This document shows positions 1 to 12,950 of a stretch of DNA of 64,000 nucleotides, one piece after another. Made by a program: the position numbers and the translations under genes. The notes under the pieces were generated by a model. The model saw only the letters and a program-made list of their open reading frames with translations. It was not told where the DNA came from and searched no databases. The stretch spans positions 372,001-436,000 of the forward strand of contig VWPU01012691.1 of NCBI GenBank assembly GCA_013398955.1, in the 5' to 3' direction. Source of the stretch: Callaeas wilsoni (taxonomy: Eukaryota; Chordata; Aves; Passeriformes; Callaeidae). How positions within the stretch are numbered: position 1 is the stretch's first letter; each line of letters starts with the position of its first letter.

Positions 1-239
1 GAAGAGCTGTTGGGACAATCTCAGAGCTGTCCCTGGTTATCTGAGAGAGCTTATGGGAGAGGGCGTCCAGAATACTGGAAAAGTGCAATTATTGGGACTA
101 TCTTTAAAAAAGGGGAAAAGAAGATGGATTTGTCAGCTTAACTTCAATTCCTAGAAAAATCCTGGAGCAAATAACCAAGCAAACAATTTATAAGCCCCTA
201 GAAGATAACAAAAAGATGAGTGACAGCCAACATGGATTT
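1..239 (+). mobile_element. Old CR1 LINE fragment, reverse-transcriptase region (part 1)
   Basis: This stretch reads like the reverse-transcriptase part of an old, amniote-type CR1 non-LTR retrotransposon in forward orientation. Recognisable blocks are the 'atctttaaaaaagggg' segment, the 'cttcaattcctagaaaaatcctgga' segment and 'agccaacatggatttgtca' just before the break. The frame is destroyed by substitutions and small indels, so it codes for nothing now. The same element resumes at 787 after an LTR insertion. The 5' part lies outside the window. The assignment is by remembered CR1 consensus, not a search. Confidence 0.75.
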
Positions 240-244
240 GTCAG

Positions 245-786
245 TGTGGTGGGTTGACCTTGGCTGGATGCAGGTGCCCACCAAACTTCCCTATCACTCC
301 CCTGCTCAGCAAGATGCAAGGAGGAAGGGGGAATAAGATGGAAAAAGGCCCCTTGTGAGTCAATATAAAGGCAGTTTAATAAAGCAAAATCAAAGGCTGT
401 GAATGGAAGCAAAGGAAAACAAAAGATTTATTCTCCAATTCCCATCAGCCCAGCCACTTTCTGGGAAGCAGATCTTTGAGACAAATGTCGTAATAATGAG
501 GGTCCCTCCTCTCCCTTTTGTCTTAGCTTTTGCTGCTGAGCAGATGTCATATGGAATGTCCCCTTGGATATTTTGGGTCCGTGCCCTGGCTGTGTCCCCT
601 CACAGGGTCTTGCCCAACCCCAGCCTGCTGGAGAAGGGAGAATGTGGGAGAGGCAGCGCTGGTGCTGTGCCAGCTGTGCCCAGCAGTGCCCAAACTCTGG
701 GGAGTTCTCAGCACCTTTCCAGACACCAGAGCACAGCACAGCACTGCGGGGGCAGCTGTGGGCAAGTGAGCTCCAGGCCCAACACG
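245..786 (-). mobile_element. Solo LTR of an avian endogenous retrovirus (ERVL-like), inserted in CR1
   Basis: A 542-bp block interrupts the CR1 copy and is flanked by the 5-bp direct repeat GTCAG (240-244 and 787-791), the duplication length expected for ERVL-type integrases. The + strand starts TGTGGTGGG and ends AACACG, so the ends are TG/CA apart from one substitution at the last base. Read on the minus strand it has a U3-like GC-rich part, a 'ggacattccatatgac' block, a polyadenylation-type ATTAAA/TTTATTAAA segment near 372-385 and a 3' part ending in CCACCACA. This resembles the widespread bird ERVL LTR family. No internal viral genes remain, so it is a solo LTR left by recombination between two LTRs. 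Open frames at 403-839 are chance frames within it. Confidence 0.8.
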
Positions 787-1815
787 GTCAGAATTCTGCC
801 AAACCAACTTCCTCCTTTGAGAGGGTAACAGGTTTGTAGATAGGGCAGAAGCAGTAGATGCTGTATATCTCCACTTCAGTGAGGTGTCTCACAATGTTTC
901 ACCTGACATTATCATAATAAGATAGTAAATAAGATAATAAATATCGGCTGGATTAAACTACTATAAAATGGGCAGGAAAATGGCTGGAAATCTGTACTCA
1001 AGCCATATGGAAGAAAATAATGGATATTTATTAGGACAGAATATGCCAAGTCACTGAAAAGAGGCCCAACCACTTGGGAGGGTGAGAATTCCAAATCAGT
1101 TCAACAATTTGTACATTCAGTCTGAAACACCTAAGATGACTTCAGGGAACAACTGGCTAATCAGCAGCTCTTCAGAAAAAGAGCAGTGATGGAGAATAAG
1201 CTAAGAGAGGATCTCTGAAATTAATACTATCAGCAAAGTGACAGTTTTGCAGAAAAGCCAAATACTATTAGGGGATGTACAAGCAGAAATAATCTCTGTA
1301 AGATACATGACATAATCTTTCTGCTCTATTTGGCTTGAATGAGGTCGTAGCTGAAGCGTGGTGTTCCCTCCGCAGTTTGCATTTCAAGAAATATTTGCAT
1401 CAGGTAAAGGAAGAGCAGAGTGATTAGGAGTGTAGAAACTTGACCTATTAGAAATCAAAGAGTTGAGATTGCTTCCTCAAGAGAAAAGACCAAGTAGAGA
1501 CAAGATTAGTAGTCTTCAAATACATAAAAAGTGGCTGAAAAGGGGAAAAGATGGAATTGTTGCAGGTACCCATTTTCTATGTGACAAGAAATAATGTGGT
1601 CTAAATTGCAGAAAGGGATATTTATGTGAGACATTGGAAGAACTTTTTAGTGGTAAAAACGATTAACGACTTGAACAGGTTGCCTGAGAAGATTCTGAAT
1701 CCCCTTCACCAAAGATCTTAAGAGCAGTTTAGATAAACATTTGTTAAGAATAGTTCAGAGAGAGCTAATCCTTCCTGAAGTGAAAGAATGACCCCTTGAA
1801 GTTCCTTCCATGCAT
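787..1815 (+). mobile_element. Old CR1 LINE fragment (part 2, RT to near the 3' end)
   Basis: This is the continuation of the CR1 copy at 1-239. After the target-site duplication it resumes with 'ctgccaaaccaacttcctcctttgagagggtaacagg' and a segment like 'gcagtagatgctgtatatct', as in CR1 RT. It runs through the 3' half, with 'agtagtcttcaaatacataaaaagtgg' around 1510 and 'ggtaaaaacgattaacgacttgaacaggttgcctgagaag' around 1650-1690. It fades out near 1800 with a CR1-tail-like 'gaccccttgaagttccttcca'. The sequence is highly diverged, which fits an insertion that predates most avian radiations. There is no open frame. Confidence 0.7.
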
Positions 1816-1839
1816 TTTTTTTCCTTATTTCTCCAATAC

Positions 1840-2226
1840 ATTAACACAGTGGAGCACAAAGATTCACCATTCAGAGTCACCAACTGAATGCATTTGCTAA
1901 TGATGTGCACAATGGATAAGCAGGACATTGGCAGATGACACAACCGTTTTCTCCAGTTAAAGTTTATTCAGAGGAATTTCTGACAGTACTGTGTGAGAAA
2001 AATAATAGCAAGGATATCTTGAAATACTTATTCACAGTGCTGGCTATGCAAGCTAGCAAACTAGGAGACCTTGACAAATTAGAGAGATGAGCAATCACCA
2101 ACCACATGAAGTTTAATAAAGATGTGATTCTTGGGGTGTCCTGCACAGGGTAAGGAGTTGGACTTAATTATCCTGATGAGTTCCTTCCAACTCAACATAT
2201 TCTAAGATTTTCTAATTCTAAGATCC
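1840..2226 (+). mobile_element. Second degenerate CR1 fragment with 3' tail
   Basis: A second CR1-like segment follows. It contains 'gaccttgacaaattagagagatgagcaatcaccaaccacatgaagtttaataaaga', which is the typical CR1 ORF2 C-terminal region. It then jumps to a 3' tail, 'gagttccttccaactcaacatattctaagattttctaattctaagatcc'. The repeated 'attctaagat' units at 2199-2224 are the CR1 terminal 8-bp repeats. The jump implies an internal deletion. The 5' boundary is uncertain. It may be a separate copy or a rearranged duplicate of the preceding one. Confidence 0.6.
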
Positions 2227-2949
2227 AGGTGACTGTGCATAGGACACAGGAAGGGCTTCTTCAGCCTTGCCCAGTGGTGAAAGGAGCATGAAGGAAAGGA
2301 GTCCACATTAACACTTTGCAATGCTTTTAGGTAAAGTCAAAGGATTTTATTGGGTTTTAACTTGTGTGATTATATGAATTTGGGTCATGCTTTAGCAGAA
2401 GTACAGAAGCCCAAATTTGTATTGTTTCCTTATTACAGAGGAACTGAATGACCAGACTGCTTGGAGGTGAGCAGGGAATCTTAAAAAGCTTGCAAAAATA
2501 ATGATATTTCATTATTACATCAGAGTGTATTTCATCTTACAATTCAAGATCACATGAGTACAGAACATCATTTGTGCCATTCAAAGCAATAAGGGAAATT
2601 AAATGCTAGGATATCTCTAACTGGAATTTTTTTAGGTTACTTGCCATTTAGAGAAGTTTGGCTTGGAGACAGGACTGGGCTCATCAGAAGGACAATACAG
2701 CAGCACTCACAAATAGGCGGTACATTTTTTACTCCATAAGACTGCTTCAGATCTCTGTATAATAGAGTTTGGTATGCTGTTAAAGGGTTTTCTTCTCCTC
2801 AGTACCATTATTAGCCATCAGAGTCTACACTGGGCCATTCCTCCCTTGCAGACACATGATCTGTTCCAATTCGCTTCTTTGAAATTAGCAACTCTTTTGG
2901 AGAAAGAGATTTTGCCTAACAGCAGCACATTCCCCTTCTCAGAGAAATG
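2227..2949. other. No gene seen
   Basis: Unique-looking AT-leaning sequence between two CR1 copies. I see no exon, RNA gene or recognisable repeat. The open frame starting at 2774 runs into the neighbouring CR1 and is a chance frame. Confidence 0.6.
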
Positions 2950-3505
2950 CATAGAATCACAGAGTCACAGAATGGTTTGGGTTGGAAGGGACCTTAAACA
3001 TCATCTAGTTCCAACCCCTTTGCCATGGCCAGGGACACCTTCCACTTGACCAGTTTGCTCCAAGCCCTGTCCAACCTGGCCTTGAACACTTCCAGGGATG
3101 GGACAGACACAGCTTCTCTGGACAACCTGTGCCTCCTCATTGTCCCATGAAAGAATTCCCTCCTAACACTTAAACTACACCTCCCCTCTTTCAGTTTAAA
3201 CCCTCGTCCTGTCACTACGTGCCTGTGAACAAAGTTGCCACAGTGAGGTGTCCATGGAGACTTTTCTTCTCCAGGCTGAACAGCCCCAGCTCTCTCATCC
3301 TGTCTTCATAGGAGAGGTGCTCCATCCTTATGATCATCTTCCTGGCCTTCTGTGGTCTCATTCCAACAGGTCCATGTGCTTTCTCTGTTGGAAACCCAAG
3401 AGCTGGATGCAGCACTGCAGGTGGGATGTCGTGAGAGCAGAGCAGAAGAGGAGAACTCCCTCCCTCGACTGCTGGTCACATTTCTTTTGATGCAGCCCAG
3501 GAAAC
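2950..3505 (-). mobile_element. CR1 LINE 3' fragment
   Basis: This is the longest clear young-type CR1 in the window. On the + strand it begins with the reverse complement of the CR1 tail, 'catagaatcacagagtcacagaatggtttgggttggaaggg'. It continues through 'cttccagggatggga', 'ttcttctccaggctgaacagccccagctctctca' and 'gctggatgcagcactgcaggtggg' to 'ttgatgcagcccagg'. This covers roughly the last 550 bp of the element, i.e. a 5'-truncated insertion as is usual for CR1. Frames on both strands between 2994 and 3564 are translations of this repeat and are not genes. Confidence 0.95.
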
Positions 3506-5293
3506 GAGTCTGCAAAGGAGCCTATGCAGCATCAGATATGCCTTTACTGTGTCTTTTGAAATAGTCACGTTGTTACCTGGAGCCTTTACCATGATGACAA
3601 GCCAAAAAGACACTTTTATGCATCAAGACACCAGTGATTCCTCATACAGATGTCGTCTTCCAAGTCATCAAAGAACAAATCCATTCTCCTAAAGTCACAA
3701 AACATAACACCACATTGCTGGGTTTTGTTGAATTTTTAAGATGAAGAAACAAGATCTTCCCACCTGCCAAGAGTGTCAAGGAGAGAAACCTCGCTGTTTG
3801 TATTTCCTATCTAAATATATCTGTCTCATATCTCAATAAAATGATTGTTGTATTTCTCCCACCAGCAGTCATCTTCACAAAGTGGATAATTGAGCCTCAG
3901 AGTCCCTAAACTGTGTTGGTGTTCTTTGGGATATAAACTGCTGCAAAGAAAATTCAAAATTCATCTGCTTTCAAGGTTTAAGTTTTATCATAAAAGAAGA
4001 CAATCGCTGAAAAACTTTTAGATGAGGAAAAATTATTAGCAGAGTTTAAAGGTGTTACTTGTTGGAATATAGCAGTGCAGACTTGACAACTTGAAATTAC
4101 TCTAAGTGTCACTAAATAAAGTAATGGGGTCAAATCTCATGTGTCTCTAAACTGGTACAGGTCCATGGAGTTTAACAACACTGTGCTAATTACATCAGCA
4201 GAGAATTTGCCCTCTAGTTTCTAAGGGCCTGTCACAGACAAAAATGCTTTGCACAGGCGCTTATTCTCAGTTTGATATCCTTGGATGAGCTGGTTTGTGT
4301 TTATGTAGTTGCAGAAACTGATGCAGGGATGGATCTGTGCAGTTCCCTGGCTCTGGCATGGCTATCAGCAGTCTGTACGTTTTCATTTTGAACTCTGGCA
4401 CCTTAGAATAAGCTGGAGAAGAACTAATAACTCTGCCTGGTGTCTCCAGGTCTACAGAGATCTGAAATGCTTTTATTGATAGACAATGAACTCTGTTAGC
4501 GACTGAGGAGTTTGGAGAGAGTTGAGGGGGGTTCTGCTGCTGGAAGAAAAAACATAACTATTGAACTACTTTTACTGAGAAAGGGAAAAAAGCAAGCAAA
4601 CAAAACAACTCAACATACTGTGTATTAGGCTTGAATTCACCTTAGGCCCTTTATCTACTTTTTTCATCCTATTTTTCTCTCTGCTTTATTCCCTGCTCGA
4701 GCCTATAAGGATTTGACAGCACTGCTGCCCTTTAGCAATACTAGCTCTGCATGGGAGGGCAGGAAAATATTAGCTGGTTTAATGACATTCCCTGACTCCT
4801 CAGAAGAGCAGCATTCATCATCATCACTTAAGAAAACACCTCGTCTCAAGTAGACAAGCTCGAGCAGGTTATTGCATCCACATCCATTACAAGGTTGCAA
4901 CACCTACGCTGAGGTTACCAAGACTCAACATATGTTTTACTACTGCTTCAGAGAAAATTAATGTATGGAACCACAGAGCTAGCTAATTATCCATATCATT
5001 GACCCCGACACCTTAATGGAAAGTATTGTTCACCCACTCCACAGCAGCTCACACAGAATTAGAGTCAGATTGAACATATTATAATTAAGGTCTGAAAGCA
5101 CATAAATGGTTAGAAAGAAGAAAAGAGACCACTTGTGGTCTGCCTTGCCCCCTCTCTCCTGTTCCTCTTTCAGGTGCAACTCTAAGTAGGCATTTAGCTC
5201 ACATAGGTGTGTTCCAACCTAGTGTCAAACAGAGATGTCCAAGGCAGTTTTCCCTTGGCATCCTAAGGCCATGGATAGGTTCCTGTGTTAATT
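3506..5293. other. No gene seen
   Basis: AT-leaning sequence without a recognisable repeat or gene. A 66-codon minus-strand frame at 4703-4903 has an acidic serine-rich patch (SDDDECCSSEESG) and looks somewhat protein-like. It has no supporting homology and no good splice sites, so I treat it as chance. Confidence 0.55.
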
Positions 5294-5400
5294 CGGGCTA
5301 GAAGGGACCTCATCCAGCCAAGCTCCTGCTCACAGGAGGTTCAGCAATGAAGCCAGACCAGGCTCCTCAGGATTTTTACAGCTCTGGGCAGCAGAAGCAG
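5294..5400 (-). mobile_element. Probable short diverged CR1 3' fragment
   Basis: The segment 'gggctagaagggacct' followed by 'ccaggctcctcaggat' and 'agctctgggca' resembles the inverted CR1 tail region (ggttggaagggacct ... gagcaggttgctcaggat). It lacks the terminal octamer repeat. The match is weak and could be coincidental. Confidence 0.45.
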
Positions 5401-8400
5401 CGCAGAGCTGTGAGCACAATGCTCTGTCTCTCAGCTGGATTGGTCCTGCTGATCACTGAGTGCCACAGCCACCTCTTCCCCCCGCAGGACTGACTCTGCC
5501 ATGTAGAGTCTGTGTCTACTTCCTTTTAACTCTACTCCTTACTAACACCCCAGCACTTTGTCACCGTGCTCATAACACTGACATATTAAGTCCCAAAATG
5601 CAGTTCTAAAGATATAATTATTTGTGGTTTCCCAAACACCATCTATTTTCTAATTTCTTTCCCACTATTCATTTTCCTCCTCTTTGCTGACTAATCAGTT
5701 GTCTTAAATATGATCCTTTTAAGTCTCCATGGTGTCCAATGAAAAGGAATTAGGCTTCTGAGTGTGCTTTCAGACTTAATCTTGCAATTATCTACTTCAT
5801 ATTGTTCATCACTCTGGCCAGGCACTCTCTTTAGGAGAATTATTTGGCCTGAATAAATATTTTCAAAGTCTGAAGACTCAGATTCAATAAAGTTTATGGA
5901 GGCTTTCATCTTTATTGATATTGTGAGTCTGCAGTGTGCCTTTTTTTCGACTTAGTGGCATAGTATCTTCCATAGTATCTCATAACAATACTCCTGTCCA
6001 AGAGTTAGGAGAACTGTAGAAACTACCTTTTCAGAATTTTTGAGTCTTCTTTTCCTTACTGGACTCAGAAACTGGATTATAGGATACAAAGGTATGGAAA
6101 ATATTAAGGCCACCGCATAGAACTGAAAAGTAGAAATACAAGGTTTATAAAGCGTGTTCCAGATGGCTCTAGACTTCTCACAAAAGATTTTTTGCCTTGA
6201 CCTGAAGTTTTTAGTGTATTAACTGTGGGAACATCTTAGTGTTTATGCAAAGTAACTTAAGGCAACTGTCAAATTTTCAGAAGTGCTGACAATTTTGAAA
6301 TCCTCAAAAATCGAGTTCCTCTGAAATGAGCAAAACAACACTGTCTCATGACAAAACTTTCATGAAGCAGACAGAAACATAATAATGGCTTCAGAAGCTG
6401 AGATCCCTCAGGAAACACACCATCATTTCAAAGCATCAATGCACAGATTTGCTCAGGGTGCGGCTGACTGCTGAAAGCAAGAGCATCTTTCTAGTCTTGA
6501 ACCTTTAACCAAATATCAGGATGAAGATTTAGGCACCAAAACCAAGACATTGTCCACCAAAAAGTAAACTTGACCTTGAGTGAGTAGAAGGTTGAACTAG
6601 ACAACATCCTCTTGTCCCTTTCCACTTGTTATACCAGAAATCATGAAGAAGATAAAATTTTTTTAAGACATAGTCTTACATATTTAATTTCCAGGTTTAT
6701 TACTGTCAGCTTAAAACTATGAATTTTCTGAAGAAATTAACTAAAAAACCTCAATGACAGCAAAGAAGCTGTAAAATTAAATTAAACGTCACTCTTCAAA
6801 ATCCAGACCAGAAAGTACAAAGTTTGTAAAGCAAATACAGTAAATCTATGTACATATTTTAATGGATTAGAAGTATAATACACGTGGATGACTGTCCTAT
6901 GCTATGTTTTATTTGCTACACTAAATGCATCATATCTTACAAACCACAGAGAATTGTGCTCCTGTATTAATTATATTTTTAAGTGATTTTCTAATCTTTG
7001 AACCATTTTACTGTCTGACTGTTGCAGAGAGTGTATTAGAATTTCACACAGCACTGCTATTTGAAAGAATTTAAATAGTAAGCAAAAGCTCTCCATTTTT
7101 TGTGTTCTTTCAGCCATTTATTTCTATTAGTATCAAAGTGGCTGTTTTACATTATGCAAACATTCATTGCAAAAGCAAGTTGGATTGTAGGTTAACTCTT
7201 AGAGAAGAAAATATATGCTGTGATAACATTACCCAGTGTGGATGTGTTACACTTAAGGCATTAACTCCAGTGTAAATCATTCTTTATATGAAATAAAAGT
7301 GTTTTATTGCATTATAGCGAGATCCTAAACCGCAGTAGATGGCTGTCGTAGGATGTAATCTGGGTGCCAGTCAAATGGTGCTCTTTGTAAAGTAAAGGAT
7401 GAAACTGTACACAATGATATCCAGAAGAACATAAAAATCTGATGTACACCCACAAAATCAATGACTATTTAGAATGAAGCTTGAAAACTTGGTATAAAAC
7501 ACTATCTCTGCCTCATCGAGCTAGGCCTACATCTTGTCCCATTGAGTGGATTTATGGAGGCAGTACAGCAGTATCTTTAAATGAATGAGAATTCCCTTGC
7601 TCCTTCAGGTCTAAGACACACAGTGGAACATTATGACCTGTTGAGATTTCTCTGAGCAGCAGCAAAGGTAATAACAGCTTCACTGCCAGGGATATGGTAA
7701 ATCAACCCGTCTTTCCTTCTAAGAATATCTTTGCTTGTGAGCTGTATAACCATCGTATAAAGATATGTTTAGCAAAACAAGGAATTAATTTGTTTTCAGG
7801 ACTTGCCAGAAATTTTCTGTACATTTTCTTACAGTAGGAAGGGAAAAAAAAAAATAGCAAAGTGAATTTTTTTTTTTCTGGAAATGTCATTTTTCTGAGA
7901 AAGGCACTTTTTTCCCTGCCTTAGAAAAAGCCATATACATTTGGACTGAAAGGCATATTTACTGTTCTTTTTTTTTTTCCCTCCAAGAATTTCCTCTGTA
8001 CATTACTAACTAATCCTTAAGTAGCAGTTTTCATCAGTAGCTTTCAAATCAGCACAAAGGAGAAAAATGTCATTGTTCCTCCTGAACCTACGGCACAGCA
8101 AGGGAGGAGGAAGGAGATGCTGAGTGGCTTGCATTAATCTCCCAGCGTGCCAGTGCAATAAACCCACCTCCCAAACCCTGCAACTGTTTTCTACTCACTT
8201 TTGCACAACCAGCCAGCACTCCTAGCTTGCCTGCTCTTTTGGCAAGGATCCCACTGAAATCCTCAGCCCAAAATACCTCTAAATACAGTAGAATATATAG
8301 ATTAAATTTTTATATTTGAGCAGTTCATCCGCTGAAGGAGGAACTCAAAGTTCAGTTAGAAAAAGTTCTTCCCTTCCTTCTCAGTTCACCAGTTTCTGAG

Positions 8401-9400
8401 TACTGGGAGCCAAACAGTGTGAATTTTTGTGCCTTGAATGTTTATTGTTTTACTTTGTAGCTCAGCAAAGAAGAAGAGAGCAGGTGTGGAAGGCAGGGAA
8501 GAACAGTGGGACTCCTTCAAGACAGGAAAAAATACTCTCAGGCATGGGGAGAAAAAGAAAGAATAAGCTGCTCTGTGCTACCAGTGCCTACAGTGGAGGA
8601 GATGAACTACATTACCAACAGCAGTTCTGCCTCTTGCTCCATGCACCTCATTTTTTGCATAATAAAAGAAAATTATACTTTGTCATGCTGTATTAAAGAT
8701 AATTATCTCCTTCGATCCTTGTGGTTTTCTATGGTTCTGTAGTTAACCCAGTTACAGTCCTTGATATTTGCACATCAACTCATTGTTACTGCCTCAGAAG
8801 AGAAATTCTTTGTTTGTTCCTGAAGAAGTCTTTATCTATCCAGATGTTACTCTTGACTATTGGTCATTCAGTCAGCAACATCATGGTCAGCAAGGACAAA
8901 AGGAAGCAAATATCCACAGAAGTTGTACTGATTGTCACAAAGCAGTGAGTGTGGAAAGAAGTTCAGGTCTAGTGGGGCTGGAATTCTCTATGGTAGCTGC
9001 TCTTCTAACAGAGGGCCTTTTGTAGGAAAACCAGTCGCTGGAGGAGACACCCAGGGAATCAAATTTTGGAGGCCCTGTAGGTCTGTGCATTCCCAAAGCC
9101 TGGAAATCTGATGATGTCCTTGAGACTATCAGAGCTCATGTTCACTGATACGGTTGAATGAATGGCTGGCAGACAGATGTGAGCCACAACTGTGAAAAGG
9201 GCCCAAAGAGAAGAAAACCAGACCAATGAAAGAGATGCCTTGAATGAGTGCAAGAGAGAACTCTGCATCACTGAACACAGTGCGCTTGAGCACTGAACAC
9301 TGAGCATCCTTGGAAAGCCTGCAGGATGCTGCCATGGACACCTGAGACACTCCAGTGCATTAAAGGGCTTGCAGATCGTGAAATGTTGTGTATTTCTTAT
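5401..9400. other. No gene seen; AT-rich unique sequence
   Basis: About 4 kb of AT-rich sequence with scattered T and A runs (for example 7869-7878 and 7969-7979). No recognisable exon, RNA gene or transposon was found. The frames at 5691-5909 (minus, 72 codons) and 8427-9025 (plus) are short, have no domain I recognise and are not bounded by convincing splice sites. Confidence 0.55.
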
Positions 9401-9518
9401 CCCTGGAAATGTTCAAGGCCAGCTTGGATGGGCCTTTGAGCAACCTGGTCTAGCGGAATGTTGAAACCAGATGATGTTTAAGATCCTTTTCAACCCAAAT
9501 AATTCTATGATTCTATGA
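9401..9518 (+). mobile_element. CR1 LINE 3' end
   Basis: This is a severely 5'-truncated CR1 in forward orientation. It starts at 'ccctggaaatgttcaaggccag', passes 'cttggatgggcctttgagcaacctggtctagcgga' and ends with 'ttcaacccaaataattctatgattctatga'. The final two copies of ATTCTATG are the CR1 terminal repeats and mark the exact 3' end. Confidence 0.95.
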
Positions 9519-12500
9519 AATGTAAAACCTCATGCTCCAGTATTTAAGCACACAAAGGTTTGGCTTTTCCTACAGGCCAGTGCTGGAGTCCTCCTTGTCT
9601 CAGGGCTTTCTTTCTCAGACTTGCAGGGGTGCAGTCACACATGAGGGTGGGATGCTTGGGTCCCTCACGTGCATTTTTACGTCACAGTAATACCTGAAAA
9701 CATCAGCTGGAATAACTGCACCGTGTACCAGCACTACAAAAGACAGTAGGATTCTCAAGTCACCTATCATTTAAATAGACAAAAGAATGGGAGAATGTAA
9801 ATATTATCATTCCTGCTGAGCAAACAGAGAGCTGGTATCACTCAGAGAGGTCAGGTGGATTAAGGAAGAAAACTCAGATCTCGCGACTCCCAGGCCAGTG
9901 TCTGAACCACACAACCGCAGTTGTGTTCTCGGCAGAGCTGCTCTCTCTGGGTTTTGATCAGCATATATTGCTTCCAGCAGTTACTCTATCTGATTTCCAC
10001 ATCCCTATTAAATTATTCTATAGATGATGTAAAAGGTCAGGGAGAAAAAAAAACACATGCAAAAGTGTGGAGAAAAATGCCATCCCTTTTCTGAAGGCTT
10101 ATTGTAAAATAAATAAATAAAGTAGTATTAAAGAAGGAAAAATTACCAAGGGAGTCATAAAAAGTTAGCTTTAGGCCAGAGAAATGTTGCTTTTCATTTC
10201 TATATAGTACATGAGAATATTTTGTGGACTAACAGTGCATGAATAATGTTTTATTAAAATGTATATCTTTATAGCTTTATTTTATCAGGTCCTTCAAGGC
10301 TTGGCATAAAAAAGGTTTAACAAGTTTGACACATGCTGATTTAGCATTTATACCACAAACTGAATCTTCTTTGTGAAGGAAAATAGGCCAGCTTTCAAAA
10401 TACAAACACTGTGAAGTATTCAAAGCGAAACAAAACAAAAGTGAGAAGTGGGAAAAATGAAAAAAAAGAAGAAGCAAAATGCAAACCATGATAATTCCAA
10501 ACCTGCTGTGCAAAGGTTTTAGACTAACTTTGAAAATATATCACATTAAATGTTGTAGCACTGATGATTCCAGCATCCAAGTTTCCTAATGGAGTATGTA
10601 AATCTAGTTTGTAGGATTCCACTAAAAGTAGTCAGTGAGGGTTTGTTCTCTTTTATTCTTTCAAATGAGCAAAAGATCTGGCCCCTCCTGAGTCACCTTA
10701 ACCCTTTCAGCTACCAAACATTAAAATGAAAACCTTTTTCAGAATGTAAAAGAGTTTTAAAATTTTAAATTAATATTTAAAATCTTCAGTTGCAGAAGGA
10801 GGTATTTTAGAAATCTCCTTACTCAGCCTCTGTCTCCAAGCCAGAAGAAAGTGCTGCAAGCCCCAATACTTAGGAGGAAAAACACTTTTTCTGTGCTAGG
10901 GTAAACTGTGACCCATATTTCTGTGATATTGAAGTTAGTCAACCCTCAGCTAAACTCTTATCTAACCTGTCTTGACTTTTAAAATATTTTTAAGCACAAC
11001 TTTTCTTTTTTACAGAAAGCCTGGATAGCTGGCACATTTTACAACTTTGCATTTCCATTATTAAAATTGCCAGATGGAGACCAGTTAAAATTATTTTTAT
11101 TTCTGTTACTTTGATATTTTTTCACTTCTGCTTTTCAAGTAACCAGATGGGGGTTAGCTAAATCCTCTGAGCTACTTGTTTATAAATGGACTGTAGAGAC
11201 AAGTGTATAAATCTATATGCTAAGCTTGCTGGAATTGCTACAGCACTACAATAGGCAAAGGATGGATAACATATCCTTTTTGTTAACAGGACACCGTCTT
11301 TATAGACCTAATCAATAAACTAATTAAGATTTGAGGTGTACCAGTGCCCAGCTTCACGGTGAGGCTTTTATGCTCTATCTACATGTCTTCTACATTTCCA
11401 ATATTTCTGCCAAATTAGAGACAACAAAAATTTGCCTCTATCATGGCACACACCCAAACTTTTATTTCTTGGTATATTGAACAGCGGACATCCGCTCTAC
11501 ATCATAACTTAACATATCTATTAGAAAGAGAGATAATTTATATGAAGCCACTAATCTTTTCTCTGAGAAATACATTCTTATGACATTCATTTAATCTAAA
11601 GATTATTCCTAATATTTTTTCTCACCCCTGTATTCTCTTTGTTTTAAAACTCCAAAGCTTTCAAGTACCTTAAAATCCTTCTAGTACTGATCATTCCAGA
11701 TGTAATGAAATTTTTTTTTTAATTTATATAGCAATTTTCTCACCATTAATTTTTAACTTAAGAGATTCCAAATCTATTTGGATGGGTATAGGTGGACACA
11801 GCCACTTTCTGCAGCAATCCAGGAGAGGGAAATTGTGGTGGTTATCATATTCCATTGCAATTTCCCAAAAATATACAGATATAATTTATAAAGCTTGAAT
11901 GTCAAAAGTTAAAATTAACAGACCTGGTCTCATCAAGTACACATCATGATTTTGATGAAACCAACAGCTCTTTACTTACATGCATGTGCTTGAAATAAAT
12001 GAATACAGCAATTGTATATCAGAAATTCTACAATTTATTAAGCTGTGTGGAAAGGTCCTTTGTCATTTTAGAAACAGAGTAATTTGTAGTTTTAGCCAAC
12101 AGTTTTTATCTTAACTACTGCCTAGTGTCAACTAGAATAAATCTTTCCTTAATAGTCTTCATAGGCAATAAATATTGGGCTGTGGGAGAGAATATATTTC
12201 ATGTGAGAACAGGTGTGGCAAAATATTTGGTAACATTTACAGAAATTTTAAGCCATTTTTCTCTTTTTAGTCTGTATTTATTATGAGATAGGTTCATATT
12301 TTCCTGAATAAATAGCATAACTCTATACAACAATTGCCAGTTTCTCTCCATTGTATGTGTTACTGCTGGCTAATTCAAAACCAAAATCATCGTAGGAAAA
12401 AAAATAGTTAGATTGGGTAATGGGGCTAATGGAAAGTGGTAACTGGGGAAGCTATGAAATTTGGAAATTTTGTAGTCTAATAATAAAGGAACAAAAGTTA

Positions 12501-12950
12501 ATTTTGACTGCTTCACAGTAATCTGCACAGAAGATTTGTGTAGCATTAGAAATCTGATCAATGAAGAAGCAGTCTTGGGATTTTCACACAAATTGACAAG
12601 CTCTGCATATCTACTTGTTATGGTGACATATGACATATTATCCTGCTTGTTTAGGTGCCCCTCCTATGAATTTCTATTTCAAATTTAACTTCTAAACCCT
12701 TTGTGAATATAGCACACTCCTGTGACAACAGTAGGACACTGAATCCTTACCGCACTTCCCAACCTCTGCTGTGTGCTCTGTGGCAAATTTCTCCTGGTTT
12801 CAGTGGCAATGGCTCTGAAATTCTATCACAGATTGAATTTAATGTCACCCTTCTCGTAATATTTTGTTCTTCTTCGGTTTAACCTTCTTTTCCCTTTGGA
12901 GAGTGATAATAAGGGTTAATTGCTGCAAGTGCTGTTGATATAAACTCAGC
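9519..12950. other. No gene seen; AT-rich unique sequence
   Basis: Unique-looking, strongly AT-rich sequence with A and T runs near 10050 and 11709. No supported exon, RNA or transposon. The minus-strand frames at 10277-10513 and 12370-12636 are short and of low complexity. Confidence 0.55.
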
